From positions 558,001 through 622,000 of the forward strand of contig NZ_JAPEMB010000001.1 of the NCBI RefSeq assembly GCF_026343125.1: a stretch of 64,000 nt of DNA. The letters are read 5' to 3'. Shown piece after piece: positions 43,022 to 54,264 of this stretch; positions within the stretch are counted from its first letter, which is position 1; each line of letters begins with the position of its first letter. A program made the position numbers and the translations under genes. The DNA is from Streptomyces sp. NBC_00094 (GTDB taxonomy: Bacteria > Actinomycetota > Actinomycetes > Streptomycetales > Streptomycetaceae). The notes under the pieces were generated by a model. It saw nothing but the letters and a program-made list of their open reading frames with translations, made no database searches and had not been told where the DNA came from.

Positions 43022-45361
43022 GTGAACGCCGACAGCGACGACCAGGAACGCCCGAAGCAGCCGGAGCACCCGGAGGCACGTGTGGGGCGTGTGGGTCCCA
43101 CCCCCGAGGGTGAACCGGAGTTCCACCCCTACCACCACCCTGCGGCGGGCTGGGGCGCGGCCAAGAGCGTGACGCGCTTCCTCGTCGCCGAGGGCGCGCT
43201 GGTGGACGGCCCCCGCGCGATCATGAAGATGAACCACGAGAACACCGGGTTCGACTGCCCCGGCTGCGCGTGGCCCGACGACACCAAGGGCCTGCACCTC
43301 GACATCTGCGAGAACGGCATCAAGCACGTCACCTGGGAGATGACGAGCAAGCGGGTCGGGCGTGAGTTCTTCGCCGCCCACTCGGTGACCGAGCTGGCCG
43401 GGTGGACCGACTACGACCTGGAGAACCAGGGCCGCCTCACCGAGCCGATGGTCTACGACCCCGGGACGGACCACTACGTCCCGATCAGTTGGAAGGACGC
43501 CTTCGAGGTGGTCGGCCGCGCGCTGCGCGAGCTGGAGAGCCCGCATCAGGCGTCCTTCTACACCTCCGGCCGGCTCGGGAACGAGGCCACGTTCCTCTAC
43601 CAGTTGATGGCCCGCGAACTCGGCACGAACAACCTGCCGGACTGCTCCAACATGTGCCACGAGGCGAGCGGCCGCGCCCTCCAGGCGTCCCTGGGCACAG
43701 GAAAGGGGACCGTCGACCTCAAGGACTGGGAGAGCGCCGACGCGCTCTTCATCCTGGGGGTCAACGCCGCCTCGAACGCTCCCCGGATGCTGACCGCCCT
43801 CGCGGAGGCGTACCACCGCGGCGCGCAGATCGTGCACGTCAATCCACTCATCGAGGCGGCGGCCACCCGCACGATCGTGCCCCACGACTTCCTCGACATG
43901 GCCCTCTTCAAGACGACGAGAACGAGCACCCTGAACGTCCAGCCGCGCATCGGCGGCGACATGGCGCTGCTGCGCGGCATGTCCAAGGCGATCCTGGAGC
44001 AGTCGGAGACCGATCCCAAGGCGCTGGACCGCGAGTTCATCGAGCGTCACACGAGCGGCTTCGACGAGTACCGCGCGCTGTGCGAGGCCACGCCGTGGGA
44101 GGAGCTGGAACGGCAGTCCGGGCTGAGCCGCGCCGACATCCTCGCGGCGGCGCGCGTGTACGGAGAGGCCGACCGCTCCATCGTCAGCTGGTGCCTGGGC
44201 GTGACCCAGCACGAGCACGGCGTCGACACCGTCCGGGAGATCGTCAACCTCCTGCTGCTGCGCGGCAATCTGGGGCGCGAGGGAGCGGGCCCCTCCCCCG
44301 TACGCGGGCACAGCAACGTCCAGGGCAACCGCACCTGCGGGATCGACCACCGTCCGAGCGACGCGTTCCTTGACCGTCTGGCCGAGGCGTGCAAGATCGA
44401 CCCTCCCCGCGAACACGGCCTGGACACCGTCCGGACGATCCCGGCGATGCACAGCGGCGACATCAAGGTGTTCGTCGGCATGGGCGGCAACTTCGCCCTC
44501 GCGGCGCCGGACACCCCGTACACGTACGCCGCACTGGGCAACTGCGACCTCACCGTGCAGGTGAGCACCAAGCTGAACCGCAGCCACGTCGTCCACGGCC
44601 GGAACGCCCTGATCCTGCCCTGCCTCGGCCGGACCGAGAAGGACCATCAGCGCAAGGGCGTCCAGAGCACGTCCGTCGAGGACTCGATGAGCATGGTCCA
44701 CCTGTCCGTCGGCATGAAGCGCCCCGCGTCGCCGCACCTGCTCTCCGAGCCGGCCGTCGTCGCGGGCATGGCGCGCGCGGCGCTGCCCGACAGCGAGACG
44801 CCCTGGGAGTGGTACATCGAGGACTACGACCGGATCCGCGACACCATGTCCCGGGCTCTCGACGGCTTCGAGGACTTCAACCGGCGGGTCCGGCTTCCTC
44901 TCGGCTTCCGCATCAAGCAGCCGGCCCGCGAGCTGGTCTTCCTCACCCCGTCCGGGCGCGCCGAGTTCTCCTCGGCCGCCCTGCCCGACGTCGTCCCCGC
45001 CGCCGGCACGCTCGCCCTGGGCACCATGCGGTCGCACGACCAGTGGAACACCACGATCTACTCCGACAACGACCGCTACCGGGGCGTCAAGAACCTCCGC
45101 ACGCTCGTCTTCATGAACCGGGCCGACATGCGCGAACGCGGCATCCCCGACCTCGGCCCCGTCGACATCACGAGCACCGCGAAGGACGGCAGCCAGAGGT
45201 TCCTCAACGGCTACCTCGCCATCCCGTACGACATCCCCCGGGGCTGCGCGGCCGGCTACATGCCGGAGATGAACGTACTGTGCGCGCTCGGCGACTACAG
45301 CACCCAGAGCGACCAGCCGATCATGAAGCACGTCAAGGTCACCATCACTCCGGCGGCCTGA
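43022..45361 (+). CDS. FdhF/YdeP-family molybdopterin oxidoreductase (first copy)
   Basis: 779 residues from GTG 43022, with GGTGGAG about 7 bases upstream (ATG 43001 has none). The N-terminus has D-C-P-G-C-A-W-P and C-E-N-G, cysteines that can hold an iron-sulfur cluster. The MopB core has S-N-M-C-H-E-A-S-G near residue 220, G-H-S-N-V-Q-G-N-R-T, N-F-A-L-A-A-P-D-T, and R-S-H-D-Q-W-N-T in the C-terminal cofactor-binding domain. No twin-arginine signal, so it is cytoplasmic. Relatives are formate-dehydrogenase-like; the substrate of the YdeP branch is unclear. It ends 17 bases inside the convergent FUSC gene. Confidence 0.9.
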   Translation: MNADSDDQERPKQPEHPEARVGRVGPTPEGEPEFHPYHHPAAGWGAAKSVTRFLVAEGALVDGPRAIMKMNHENTGFDCPGCAWPDDTKGLHLDICENGIKHVTWEMTSKRVGREFFAAHSVTELAGWTDYDLENQGRLTEPMVYDPGTDHYVPISWKDAFEVVGRALRELESPHQASFYTSGRLGNEATFLYQLMARELGTNNLPDCSNMCHEASGRALQASLGTGKGTVDLKDWESADALFILGVNAASNAPRMLTALAEAYHRGAQIVHVNPLIEAAATRTIVPHDFLDMALFKTTRTSTLNVQPRIGGDMALLRGMSKAILEQSETDPKALDREFIERHTSGFDEYRALCEATPWEELERQSGLSRADILAAARVYGEADRSIVSWCLGVTQHEHGVDTVREIVNLLLLRGNLGREGAGPSPVRGHSNVQGNRTCGIDHRPSDAFLDRLAEACKIDPPREHGLDTVRTIPAMHSGDIKVFVGMGGNFALAAPDTPYTYAALGNCDLTVQVSTKLNRSHVVHGRNALILPCLGRTEKDHQRKGVQSTSVEDSMSMVHLSVGMKRPASPHLLSEPAVVAGMARAALPDSETPWEWYIEDYDRIRDTMSRALDGFEDFNRRVRLPLGFRIKQPARELVFLTPSGRAEFSSAALPDVVPAAGTLALGTMRSHDQWNTTIYSDNDRYRGVKNLRTLVFMNRADMRERGIPDLGPVDITSTAKDGSQRFLNGYLAIPYDIPRGCAAGYMPEMNVLCALGDYSTQSDQPIMKHVKVTITPAA

Positions 45362-47090
45362 CCAGCCGTTCCAGGAGCCGGTACGCGCGCTGCTCCGCGG
45401 CGGCGAGTTCGGTGGGGTCCATCTCCGCCGGCCAGAGCTCGCCCGCCGCGGCGTCGTCGGCCTCGCGCAGCTCCACGACGGCCGCCCCGAGACGTGCCTG
45501 TACGAGCGGGAACGACGCCTCCCGGCCGCCGGCCACGGCCCGTTCGGCCCGGTCGGCGGCCGCCGTGCACGCGGCCAGCGCGCGCTGTGCCCGGACCGCC
45601 GCCCGGTCGTGGACGACGAGCAGCGCACAGACCAGGGCGATACCCATCCCGAGGACGCTGCTCAGCGCACGGTCCCGGACGAGCGCTTCGGCCGGGGAGT
45701 CGGCGGCCAGGTCGGTCAGCAGCAGGGCGAGCGGGGTCAGGAAGACGACGCCGAGCCCGTAGTTGCGGGCGACGACGTACTCGAGCAGGAACTCCAGGAG
45801 CACGATCACCAGGACGAGCACCACGGGTTCGGGGTGCGCGGCGAGCACGCCGAGGGCGAGCGCCAGGCCGACGACCGTGCCCAGGGTGCGCTGGACCGCG
45901 CGCTGTGTCGCCGTACGGACGTTGACCGAGTGCAGGACCGCGGCGGCGGACACGGCCGCCCAGTAGCCGTGACCGAGGCCGAGCAGCAGGGCCGCGCCGC
46001 CCGCGAGCCCGGTGCCGAGGACCATCCGCAGGGCGGGGACGAGCAGGACCGAGGTGTGCGTGGAGGCGCCGCCCGTCAGCAGGTCCGCCGCGCGGAGTTC
46101 GGCCGCGCGGCGGGTGGTGGGGTCGGGCGGCGCCGGGTCGGGGGCGGTGTCGTCCCGTGCCAGGGCGGACAGCAGCGCGAGTTCGGGCAGGAGCCGGGGG
46201 ACCCGTCGACGGCGGCTCACGAGCAGGCGGACCTGGGCGCGGAGGGCGCGAGCCAGGTCGGCGGGCTCCTCGGGCGGGCGGCGGGCGAGGCCGATGAGCA
46301 GCGACCAGGCGAGGTCGGCGAGGCGCACGCAGGTGCCGCCCCGGTCGCCGTCCGCGGCACGGGCGGCCGTCGGGGGCACTCGGCCCAGTGTCCGGTACGC
46401 CTGGAGGACGGCGGCGGTCGCGCGGTGGCGCGGGAGCCCTCCTCCGTACGCCGTGCCGGTTCCCTCCTCGACGTCCAGGAGGTCCGCGAGCTCGCGGAGG
46501 GCCGCGGCCACGGCGAGGCGCTGCGGCCGGTCCGGGTGGACGAACCATCCGGCCACGGCGAGGACCCAGGCCACGGCCGCGCCCGACGCGGCCAGGGCGG
46601 TGTGGGGAAGGACGTCGGCCGTGGTCGAGGAGCCGTTGGCCGCCACGGCGAAGGAGAAGAGCAGCAGCACCGCGCCGAGGCCGCTCAGGCGCGCCGCGTC
46701 ACAGGCGAACTTGGCCGGCCCGGCCACGACGGCCGTCGCCGCGACCACCACGGCGGCGCCCGCTCCCCCGCCGGTCGGATCGGCCCACGCGGCGAGCGCC
46801 GAACCGCCGCCCACACACGCGGTCATGGCCACCGCGACCAGGGCGAGCACGCGGGCGCGCCGCGCGTACGGCAGATTGCGGCCGAACGTGGTGGTGAAGG
46901 AGCCCAGCATGGCGTAGACGGCCTGATCCGCCCTCCCCGCCAGGGCCATCGGCAGCGCGGGCAGCGCCATGGCGAGGGCGGCCCGCAGCGCGAAGGACAG
47001 GGCGCCGTCCACGCTCTGCAGGGCGAGCGCCCCGCGCGGGGAGAGCGCGCTCCGCGCACGGGCCGCCGTACGCCGCAGGCCGTTCAGCAC
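45345..47090 (-). CDS. FUSC-family (aromatic acid exporter-like) membrane protein
   Basis: 581 residues from GTG 47090. There are two blocks of about six membrane segments (residues 25-195 and 345-480), each followed by a soluble helical part, the arrangement of the FUSC/AaeB/YccS group. Recognisable pieces are Y-A-M-L-G-S-F-T-T-T-F-G-R and L-G-H-G-Y-W-A-A-V-S-A-A. It probably exports an organic or aromatic acid. GGAGGAG lies 11 bases upstream of the start, inside the 36-codon ORF. Its last codons overlap the molybdoenzyme gene on the other strand. Confidence 0.85.
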   Translation of the reverse strand: MLNGLRRTAARARSALSPRGALALQSVDGALSFALRAALAMALPALPMALAGRADQAVYAMLGSFTTTFGRNLPYARRARVLALVAVAMTACVGGGSALAAWADPTGGGAGAAVVVAATAVVAGPAKFACDAARLSGLGAVLLLFSFAVAANGSSTTADVLPHTALAASGAAVAWVLAVAGWFVHPDRPQRLAVAAALRELADLLDVEEGTGTAYGGGLPRHRATAAVLQAYRTLGRVPPTAARAADGDRGGTCVRLADLAWSLLIGLARRPPEEPADLARALRAQVRLLVSRRRRVPRLLPELALLSALARDDTAPDPAPPDPTTRRAAELRAADLLTGGASTHTSVLLVPALRMVLGTGLAGGAALLLGLGHGYWAAVSAAAVLHSVNVRTATQRAVQRTLGTVVGLALALGVLAAHPEPVVLVLVIVLLEFLLEYVVARNYGLGVVFLTPLALLLTDLAADSPAEALVRDRALSSVLGMGIALVCALLVVHDRAAVRAQRALAACTAAADRAERAVAGGREASFPLVQARLGAAVVELREADDAAAGELWPAEMDPTELAAAEQRAYRLLERLVRPPE

Positions 47091-47194
47091 GCGCCGACCC
47101 GCTCCTCCGCGCCGACTGCGGCCGCGGGGTGGTCGGGGTCGACGAGGTGGGACGTCATCGGGGTCTCCGCCACGGTGTGTCTGCTGACGCTCAC
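47084..47194 (-). CDS. Possible 36-residue peptide between moeA and the FUSC gene
   Basis: GTG (47192-47194) overlaps the moeA stop as GTGA, and the TGA (47084-47086) falls 4 bases inside the FUSC gene start as GTGCTGA. GGAGG stands 10 bases before the GTG. The peptide is V-S-V-S-R-H-T-V-A-E-T-P-M-T-S-H-L-V followed by D-P-D-H-P-A-A-A-V-G-A-E-E-R-V-G-A-C, with no membrane segment. It may be a real small protein or only a coupling ORF that carries ribosomes from moeA to the transporter gene. Confidence 0.5.
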   Translation of the reverse strand: MSVSRHTVAETPMTSHLVDPDHPAAAVGAEERVGAC

Positions 47195-48687
47195 GGCCCC
47201 GGTACCTCCAGGACCTCGGCGTCGGCCCCGGCCGGCACACCGCCGGGCGGGACGACCGCGAGACCGTCCGCGACCGCGAGACCGCGCAGCATCGCCGGTC
47301 CGTCGAACGGGAGCGGCGCGACCCCGTGCGCCACGCGCCGCACCGGGAGGAGCCGGGTGTCGTGCGGGTGCCCGGGCAGGGCCGCGACGGCGGTCGTCCG
47401 GTACGGCTCCGGGTCCGCGTGGCCGCCCAGGCGGCGCAGCAGGGGTACGGCGAGGGTGACCGTGCCGGCGACGGCGGCCAGCGGGTTGCCGGGCAGACCG
47501 ACCAGGAGGCGGGGGCGGCCGTCGGGGGACGGCGGCAGTTCGGCGAGGAGCATGGGGTGTCCGGGCCGTACGGCGACGGAGTCGACCAGGAGCCGGGCGC
47601 CCGACTCGCGGAGAGCGGCGTGCAGATGGTCCACGGGCCCGGCGGCCGTACTGCCGGTGGTGAGGACGACGTCGGCGGTGGAGTCGCGCAGGGCGTCCCG
47701 CAGCCGTGCGAGGTCGTCCGCCACGAGACGGCGGCCGGTCACCTCCGCGCCGTGGCGGGCCAGCCACGGCGGAAGGAGCGGGCCGAGCGCGTCGCGGACG
47801 CGACCCTCGCGGGGCGCGCCGGATGTCAGCAACTCGTCGCCGAGGACGAGGAGTTCCACCCGGGGGCGACGGTGCACGGCCAGCCGGTCGTAACCGGTCG
47901 CGGCCGCCAGGCCGACGACGCCCGGGGTCACGTCCGTCCCGGTGGGAAGGAGAACCTCACCCGCACGGCACTCCTGCCCCCGCGCGCGGACGTCCCGGCC
48001 GGGGTGCCCCGCGGCGGAGCCGGGGTCCCCGCTCACGCCGCCGCCTCCCGGGTCTCCTGAGCGCTCGCGCAGCATGGCACCGCCCGCTTCGAACTCCCCG
48101 TGCTCCCTGCGCAGTACGGCGCTCGCTCCCGCCGGCAGGCGGGCGCCGGTGGCGATCGCGACGGCGGCGCCGTGGCGCAGGAGTTCGGGCTGCTCGCCGG
48201 CGAGCACGCGACCGTCCAGCAGCCGCCACGGCCCGGGTCCGGCGACGGCCCAGCCGTCCATGGCGGAGGTGTCGAACGGCGGCAGGTCGGTGAGGGCCGT
48301 CAGCGGTCCGGAGAGGGCGTGGCCGAGGGCCGCGTCGAGCTCGCGGGTGACGACGGGCAGCGGCTGTCCGGCACTGTCACGGGCACGGGCACGGGCCTCT
48401 TCCCATGTCACGGCGTGCCCCGCCGGCCCACCTTGGGGTCGCTTCCCTGTCGCGGGGCTCGGTACGTCGGGCACCGAAGCGGCCGTGCGTGCGTCCTCGG
48501 GTGTGGACGCGGGCGCGGTGGTCGACGCGGGCGAGGCGGTCGACGCGGGCGAGGGCGACGCGGGCGAGGGCCTCGCCGGTACCCGCGCGGTGGTCGAGCC
48601 GCGCAGCCTTTCGAGGGCGAGTTCCCGGTCCAGTTCGGCCTCGGCCTCGGCGATCCATTGACGCATCCGATACATCCGGCTCCCCAT
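47191..48687 (-). CDS. moeA: Molybdopterin molybdenumtransferase MoeA
   Basis: 498 residues, longer than usual because residues 30-90 are a disordered Ala/Ser/Pro/Thr insertion with P-A-S repeats and a Gly-rich insertion lies near 215-245. Domain motifs are intact: P-P-F-D-T-S-A-M-D-G-W-A-V, A-T-G-A-R-L-P-A-G-A, V-V-L-T-T-G-S-T-A-A-G-P-V-D-H, and L-V-G-L-P-G-N-P-L-A-A. In the third, the usual G-G-x-S/G-x-G-x-x-D is altered to G-S-T-A-A-G-P-V-D. MoeA inserts molybdate into molybdopterin-AMP. Its position between two molybdoenzyme genes suggests dedicated cofactor supply. Start uncertain: ATG 48675 also has a ribosome-site-like GGGGAG. Confidence 0.88.
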   Translation of the reverse strand: MGSRMYRMRQWIAEAEAELDRELALERLRGSTTARVPARPSPASPSPASTASPASTTAPASTPEDARTAASVPDVPSPATGKRPQGGPAGHAVTWEEARARARDSAGQPLPVVTRELDAALGHALSGPLTALTDLPPFDTSAMDGWAVAGPGPWRLLDGRVLAGEQPELLRHGAAVAIATGARLPAGASAVLRREHGEFEAGGAMLRERSGDPGGGGVSGDPGSAAGHPGRDVRARGQECRAGEVLLPTGTDVTPGVVGLAAATGYDRLAVHRRPRVELLVLGDELLTSGAPREGRVRDALGPLLPPWLARHGAEVTGRRLVADDLARLRDALRDSTADVVLTTGSTAAGPVDHLHAALRESGARLLVDSVAVRPGHPMLLAELPPSPDGRPRLLVGLPGNPLAAVAGTVTLAVPLLRRLGGHADPEPYRTTAVAALPGHPHDTRLLPVRRVAHGVAPLPFDGPAMLRGLAVADGLAVVPPGGVPAGADAEVLEVPGP

Positions 48688-49005
48688 CTCCTCGGGTCCT
48701 GTCCTCGTGCGTCAGCCGCCGATGTCCCGGTGCCGGAACTCACCGCCATTCCCGACCGTCGACGAAACCGGAACAATCACCGCCGATCACCTTCGGCGCA
48801 TTTCCTCAGGAAGTCAAAGAGGGATTCTCGATGACGTCATCGGCGGCGCCTATCCGACCACATACCCGCTGTACAAAGCCGTGCGACACATCGATAGGCA
48901 GGGCCTGTCACCTCATCGGAAACACCTCTTTGACATTCCCCGGGAAATCCCACGAGGCTTCCTCCGCAGCGCGAGCCGGAAATTCGGAAAGAGGCGGAGC
49001 GGAAC
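48688..49005. other. Divergent intergenic region between moeA and the second molybdoenzyme gene
   Basis: 318 bases, distinctly less GC-rich than its surroundings from about 48770. TTGACA at 48930-48935 is a perfect -35 sequence but no good -10 follows at 16-19 bases. TTTGACATTCCCCGGGAAAT contains the palindrome ATTCCCCGGGAAAT-like core. An open frame over this part has poor third-position GC and is not believed. Confidence 0.45.
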
Positions 49006-51336
<2,331 letters not shown>

Positions 51337-51406
51337 CCTGACCGGGGTTCCGCCGGGCCGGTGACGCCGATTGGCGTTCCGGCGGGCGGTCGGGTACACC
51401 CGTGAG

Positions 51407-52342
51407 GTGCTGTTCCGTCAACTCGAATACCTGGTGGCCCTCTCCAGGGAGCGTCACTTCGCGCGCGCCGCCCAGGCCTGCCACGTCTCCCAGCCCGCGC
51501 TCTCCGAGGCCGTACGGAAGCTGGAGGAGGAGCTGGACGTCCCGCTGGTCCTGCGCGGCCGTACGTACGAGGGCCTCACGCCCGAGGGCGAGCGGATCGT
51601 GGTGTGGGCGCGGCGGATCCTCGCCGACCGCGACGCCCTCACGAGCGAGGTCGGCGCCCTGCGCGGCGGGCTCGGCGGCAGGATCCGGATCGGCGCGGTG
51701 CCGACCGCGTCCGGGGCGGTCGCCCAGCTGACCGCCCCGTTCTGCCTGGCGCATCCGCTGGTCACGGTGGAGGTGAGAGCGGACCTCCAGTCGGAGGACG
51801 TGCTCCGGCAGTTGCGGTCCTTCGAGATCGACGCCGGGATCACCTACCTCCACAAGGGGCTCTCCGAGGGCTTCCGGTCGATCCCGCTGTACGAGGAGCG
51901 GTACGTGCTGCTGACCGACGCCGCCGACAGCCTCGTCCACCGGACGACGGCGACCTGGGCGGAGGCCTCGCGGCTGCCGATATGTCTGCTGACCGAGGCC
52001 ATGCAGGGGCGTCAGGTGCTCGACGAGGTGTTCACGGAGGTCGGGGTGCGGCCTTCGCCACGGGTCGAGACCGATTCGGTGGCGGCCCTTTTCGCCCACG
52101 TCCGCACGGGCCGGTGGGCGAGCATCGTGCCGCACACCTGGCTGCACGTCTTCGGTGTGCCGCACGGGATGCGGGCGGTGCCGCTGGTCGAGCCCGCGCG
52201 CACGGTGCCGGTCGGCCTGGTGACCGTCGCCCGGGAGCCCGGCTCGGTCATGGCCCGGGCGCTCATCGAGGTCGCCCGCCACACGGACGTCGCCGCGGCG
52301 CTCGAACACCTGCCGGGAGATCCCGCGCCGCGACCGCTGTAG
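51407..52342 (+). CDS. LysR-family transcriptional regulator
   Basis: 311 residues from GTG 51407 (L-F-R-Q-L-E-Y-L-V-A-L-S-R-E-R-H-F). The helix-turn-helix A-R-A-A-Q-A-C-H-V-S-Q-P-A-L-S-E-A-V-R is canonical, followed by the periplasmic-binding-like effector domain (G-R-I-R-I-G-A-V-P-T; D-A-G-I-T-Y-L). In actinobacteria LysR genes next to FdhF/YdeP genes often control them, which is the likely role here. The ribosome site is weak. 102 bases separate it from the next gene. Confidence 0.9.
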   Translation: MLFRQLEYLVALSRERHFARAAQACHVSQPALSEAVRKLEEELDVPLVLRGRTYEGLTPEGERIVVWARRILADRDALTSEVGALRGGLGGRIRIGAVPTASGAVAQLTAPFCLAHPLVTVEVRADLQSEDVLRQLRSFEIDAGITYLHKGLSEGFRSIPLYEERYVLLTDAADSLVHRTTATWAEASRLPICLLTEAMQGRQVLDEVFTEVGVRPSPRVETDSVAALFAHVRTGRWASIVPHTWLHVFGVPHGMRAVPLVEPARTVPVGLVTVAREPGSVMARALIEVARHTDVAAALEHLPGDPAPRPL

Positions 52343-52444
52343 GAGGGGCGCAAACGGCGGGGCGTCGGATAGCGTCGCGGGGCGAGCGGAGCCGGTGTCC
52401 TGACGCCGGCCGCCGCCGCAGACGGCACAGACGAAAGGACAGTC

Positions 52445-52882
52445 ATGCCCCTCGAAGGTGAGTACGAGCCCAGCCCGTCGACGTGGGTGCGCAACCAGGT
52501 CGAGCTGTACGAGTCGTCCGGCGGCACGAAGGGCACCACGATGCGGGGCCTGCCCGTGGTCCTGGTGACGAACCTCGGCGCGCGCAGCGGCAAGCTCCGC
52601 AAGACGCCGCTGATGCGCGTGGAGCACGAGGGCGCGTACGCGCTCGTGGCGTCGAACGGCGGGGCGGTGAAGCACCCCGTCTGGTACCACAACCTGGTCG
52701 CCACTCCCCTGGTCGAACTGCGCGACGGAACGCGGACCTGGGACATGAAGGCCCGGCTGGTCATGGGCGAGGAGCGGCAGGCGTGGTGGGAGCGGGCCGT
52801 CGAGGCCTTCGCCGACTACGCGGACTACCAGCGGAAGACGGACCGCGAGATCCCGGTCTTCGTGGTCGAGCCCATCAGCTAG
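52445..52882 (+). CDS. Deazaflavin (F420)-dependent nitroreductase-family protein
   Basis: 145 residues of the DDN/split-beta-barrel type: [18 protein letters not shown] is the F420-binding signature, followed by [10 protein letters not shown] and the C-terminal [12 protein letters not shown]. These enzymes reduce small molecules or quinones with reduced F420. AAAGGAC precedes ATG 52445. It is convergent with the MarR gene, with a hairpin between. Confidence 0.9.
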   Translation: MPLEGEYEPSPSTWVRNQVELYESSGGTKGTTMRGLPVVLVTNLGARSGKLRKTPLMRVEHEGAYALVASNGGAVKHPVWYHNLVATPLVELRDGTRTWDMKARLVMGEERQAWWERAVEAFADYADYQRKTDREIPVFVVEPIS

Positions 52883-52902
52883 GGCCGGTCCGACCATCAT
52901 CC

Positions 52903-52958
52903 GCCGGACAGGGGCCTGGCGTCAGGGGGCCCCACCTTCCGTCCAGGGCCTGTCCGGC
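52903..52958. terminator. Bidirectional hairpin between convergent genes
   Basis: GCCGGACAGG (52903-52912) pairs with CCTGTCCGGC (52949-52958), and an inner CCTGG (52915-52919) pairs with CCAGG (52943-52947). It fills the gap between the F420 reductase and the MarR gene. Confidence 0.65.
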
Positions 52959-52959
52959 G

Positions 52960-53385
52960 TCAGCCCAGCGCCGCGCGGGAGCGGTTGAGGAAGTCGCGGA
53001 AGGCGGTGCGTTCACGGGCCGTGAAGCCCGTGAGCATCTCGTCCTCCAGTTCCTTGACGGCCTGGGCGTGGAGGGCGAGGAGGGCGCGGCCCTCGCCGGT
53101 GAGGCTGATCACGTGGCGGCGGCGGCTGGCCGGATCCGGGGACCTGGCGATGAGGCCGCGCCGCTCCAGCGCGCCGACCAGGTCGGACATCGACTGGGGC
53201 GTGACGAAGGAGTTGCGGGCGAGCTCGGCCGAGGACATGCCGTCGCGGCGTTCGAGCACGGTCAGCGCCGTGTACTGGAGGGCGGTGACGCCGGACGGCT
53301 TGAGCAGCTCGTCGAGGCGGGCCCTGGTCGCCAGTTCCACCTGCTTCACCGAGTACAGCAGAGACGGCGGCGCGATGTCCGTCAT
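52960..53385 (-). CDS. MarR-family transcriptional regulator
   Basis: 141 residues. Winged helix-turn-helix with S-S-A-E-L-A-R-N-S-F-V-T-P-Q-S-M-S-D-L-V, wing D-P-A-S-R-R-R-H-V-I-S-L-T, and N- and C-terminal dimerisation helices. It is divergent from the acyl-CoA operon, and two identical inverted sites flank the shared promoter region, so it almost certainly represses itself and that operon and is released by a pathway intermediate, perhaps an acyl-CoA or aromatic acid. Confidence 0.92.
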   Translation of the reverse strand: MTDIAPPSLLYSVKQVELATRARLDELLKPSGVTALQYTALTVLERRDGMSSAELARNSFVTPQSMSDLVGALERRGLIARSPDPASRRRHVISLTGEGRALLALHAQAVKELEDEMLTGFTARERTAFRDFLNRSRAALG

Positions 53386-53402
53386 GTCCCCTCCCCCTCT
53401 CC

Positions 53403-53418
53403 ATCATCAGGAATCCTG
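53403..53418. promoter_or_regulatory. MarR operator, marR-proximal copy
   Basis: ATCATCAGGAATCCTG, the exact reverse complement of the copy at 53471-53486. Its inner CAGGAATCCTG is itself nearly palindromic. On the minus strand it follows a TAGAAT -10-like hexamer (53425-53430) by 6 bases. Confidence 0.75.
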
Positions 53419-53440
53419 TCGAAAATTCTAGCGCAACCCC

Positions 53441-53470
53441 TTGCCCGGCGACGGGGCATCCTCCGATACT
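53441..53470 (+). promoter_or_regulatory. Candidate promoter of the acyl-CoA operon
   Basis: TTGCCC (53441-53446), an 18-base spacer and GATACT (53465-53470). The -10 abuts the operator at 53471, so a bound repressor would block initiation. Confidence 0.5.
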
Positions 53471-53486
53471 CAGGATTCCTGATGAT
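53471..53486. promoter_or_regulatory. MarR operator, operon-proximal copy
   Basis: CAGGATTCCTGATGAT, the inverted copy of 53403-53418 with 52 bases between the two. It covers the expected transcription start of the crotonase operon and overlaps a possible ATG at 53482. Confidence 0.75.
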
Positions 53487-53499
53487 TGAGGAGTCCTTC

Positions 53500-54264
53500 T
53501 TGAGCACGCTTTCGATCGACCGCCGCGACGGAGTGGCGGTCCTGACGCTCTGCCGGGCGGCCAAGCGCAACGCCCTCGACGACGCCACCGTGCTGCGCAT
53601 CGAGGAGTTCTTCCGGAAGCCGGGGCCCGACGTCCGGGCCGTCGTCCTGGACGCCGAGGGCGACCACTTCTCGGCCGGACTCGACCTCGGCGAGCTGACC
53701 GAGCGGTCCACCGAGGAGGCCCTGGAGCACTCGCTCATGTGGCACCGCGTCTTCGACACGATCGAGGGCGGCCGGGTTCCCGTCGTCGCCGCGCTGAAGG
53801 GCGCGGTCATCGGCGGCGGCCTGGAGCTGGCGGCCTCCGCGCATATCCGCGTGGCCGAGCCGTCGGCGTTCTACGCGCTGCCGGAGGGGCAGCGCGGGCT
53901 CTTCGTCGGTGGCGGCGGCTCGGTCCGGATCCCCCGGCTGATCGGCGCGCACCGGATGGCCGACATGATGCTCACCGGCCGCGTCCTCGACGCCGCCGAG
54001 GGCCAGGCCGTCGGCCTCTCGCACTACCTGACCGACGAGGGCGGGGCGCGGGCCAAGGCCCTGGAACTCGCGGAGCGGATCTCGGCCAACGCACCGCTGA
54101 CCAACTTCGCCGTACTCCAGGCACTCCCCCGGATCGCCGAGGCCTCGCCCGCCGGCGGCTTCCTGATGGAGTCCCTCATGGCGGCCGTCGCCGCCGGCAG
54201 CGACGACGCCCAGGCGAGGATGCGGGCGTTCCTGGACGGCCGCGCCGGAAAGGTCACCCGATGA
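53500..54264 (+). CDS. Enoyl-CoA hydratase/isomerase (crotonase) family protein
   Basis: 254 residues from TTG 53500, favoured by GAGGAG six bases upstream and a normal crotonase N-terminus (S-T-L-S-I-D-R-R-D-G-V-A-V-L-T-L); ATG 53482, inside the operator, would add six residues. H-F-S-A-G-L-D-L-G is the first oxyanion-hole segment and K-G-A-V-I-G-G-G-L-E-L the second. The acidic residues used for hydration are not obvious, so isomerase or other crotonase chemistry is possible. It is the first gene of the MarR-controlled operon and overlaps the ligase gene by ATGA. Confidence 0.88.
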   Translation: MSTLSIDRRDGVAVLTLCRAAKRNALDDATVLRIEEFFRKPGPDVRAVVLDAEGDHFSAGLDLGELTERSTEEALEHSLMWHRVFDTIEGGRVPVVAALKGAVIGGGLELAASAHIRVAEPSAFYALPEGQRGLFVGGGGSVRIPRLIGAHRMADMMLTGRVLDAAEGQAVGLSHYLTDEGGARAKALELAERISANAPLTNFAVLQALPRIAEASPAGGFLMESLMAAVAAGSDDAQARMRAFLDGRAGKVTR

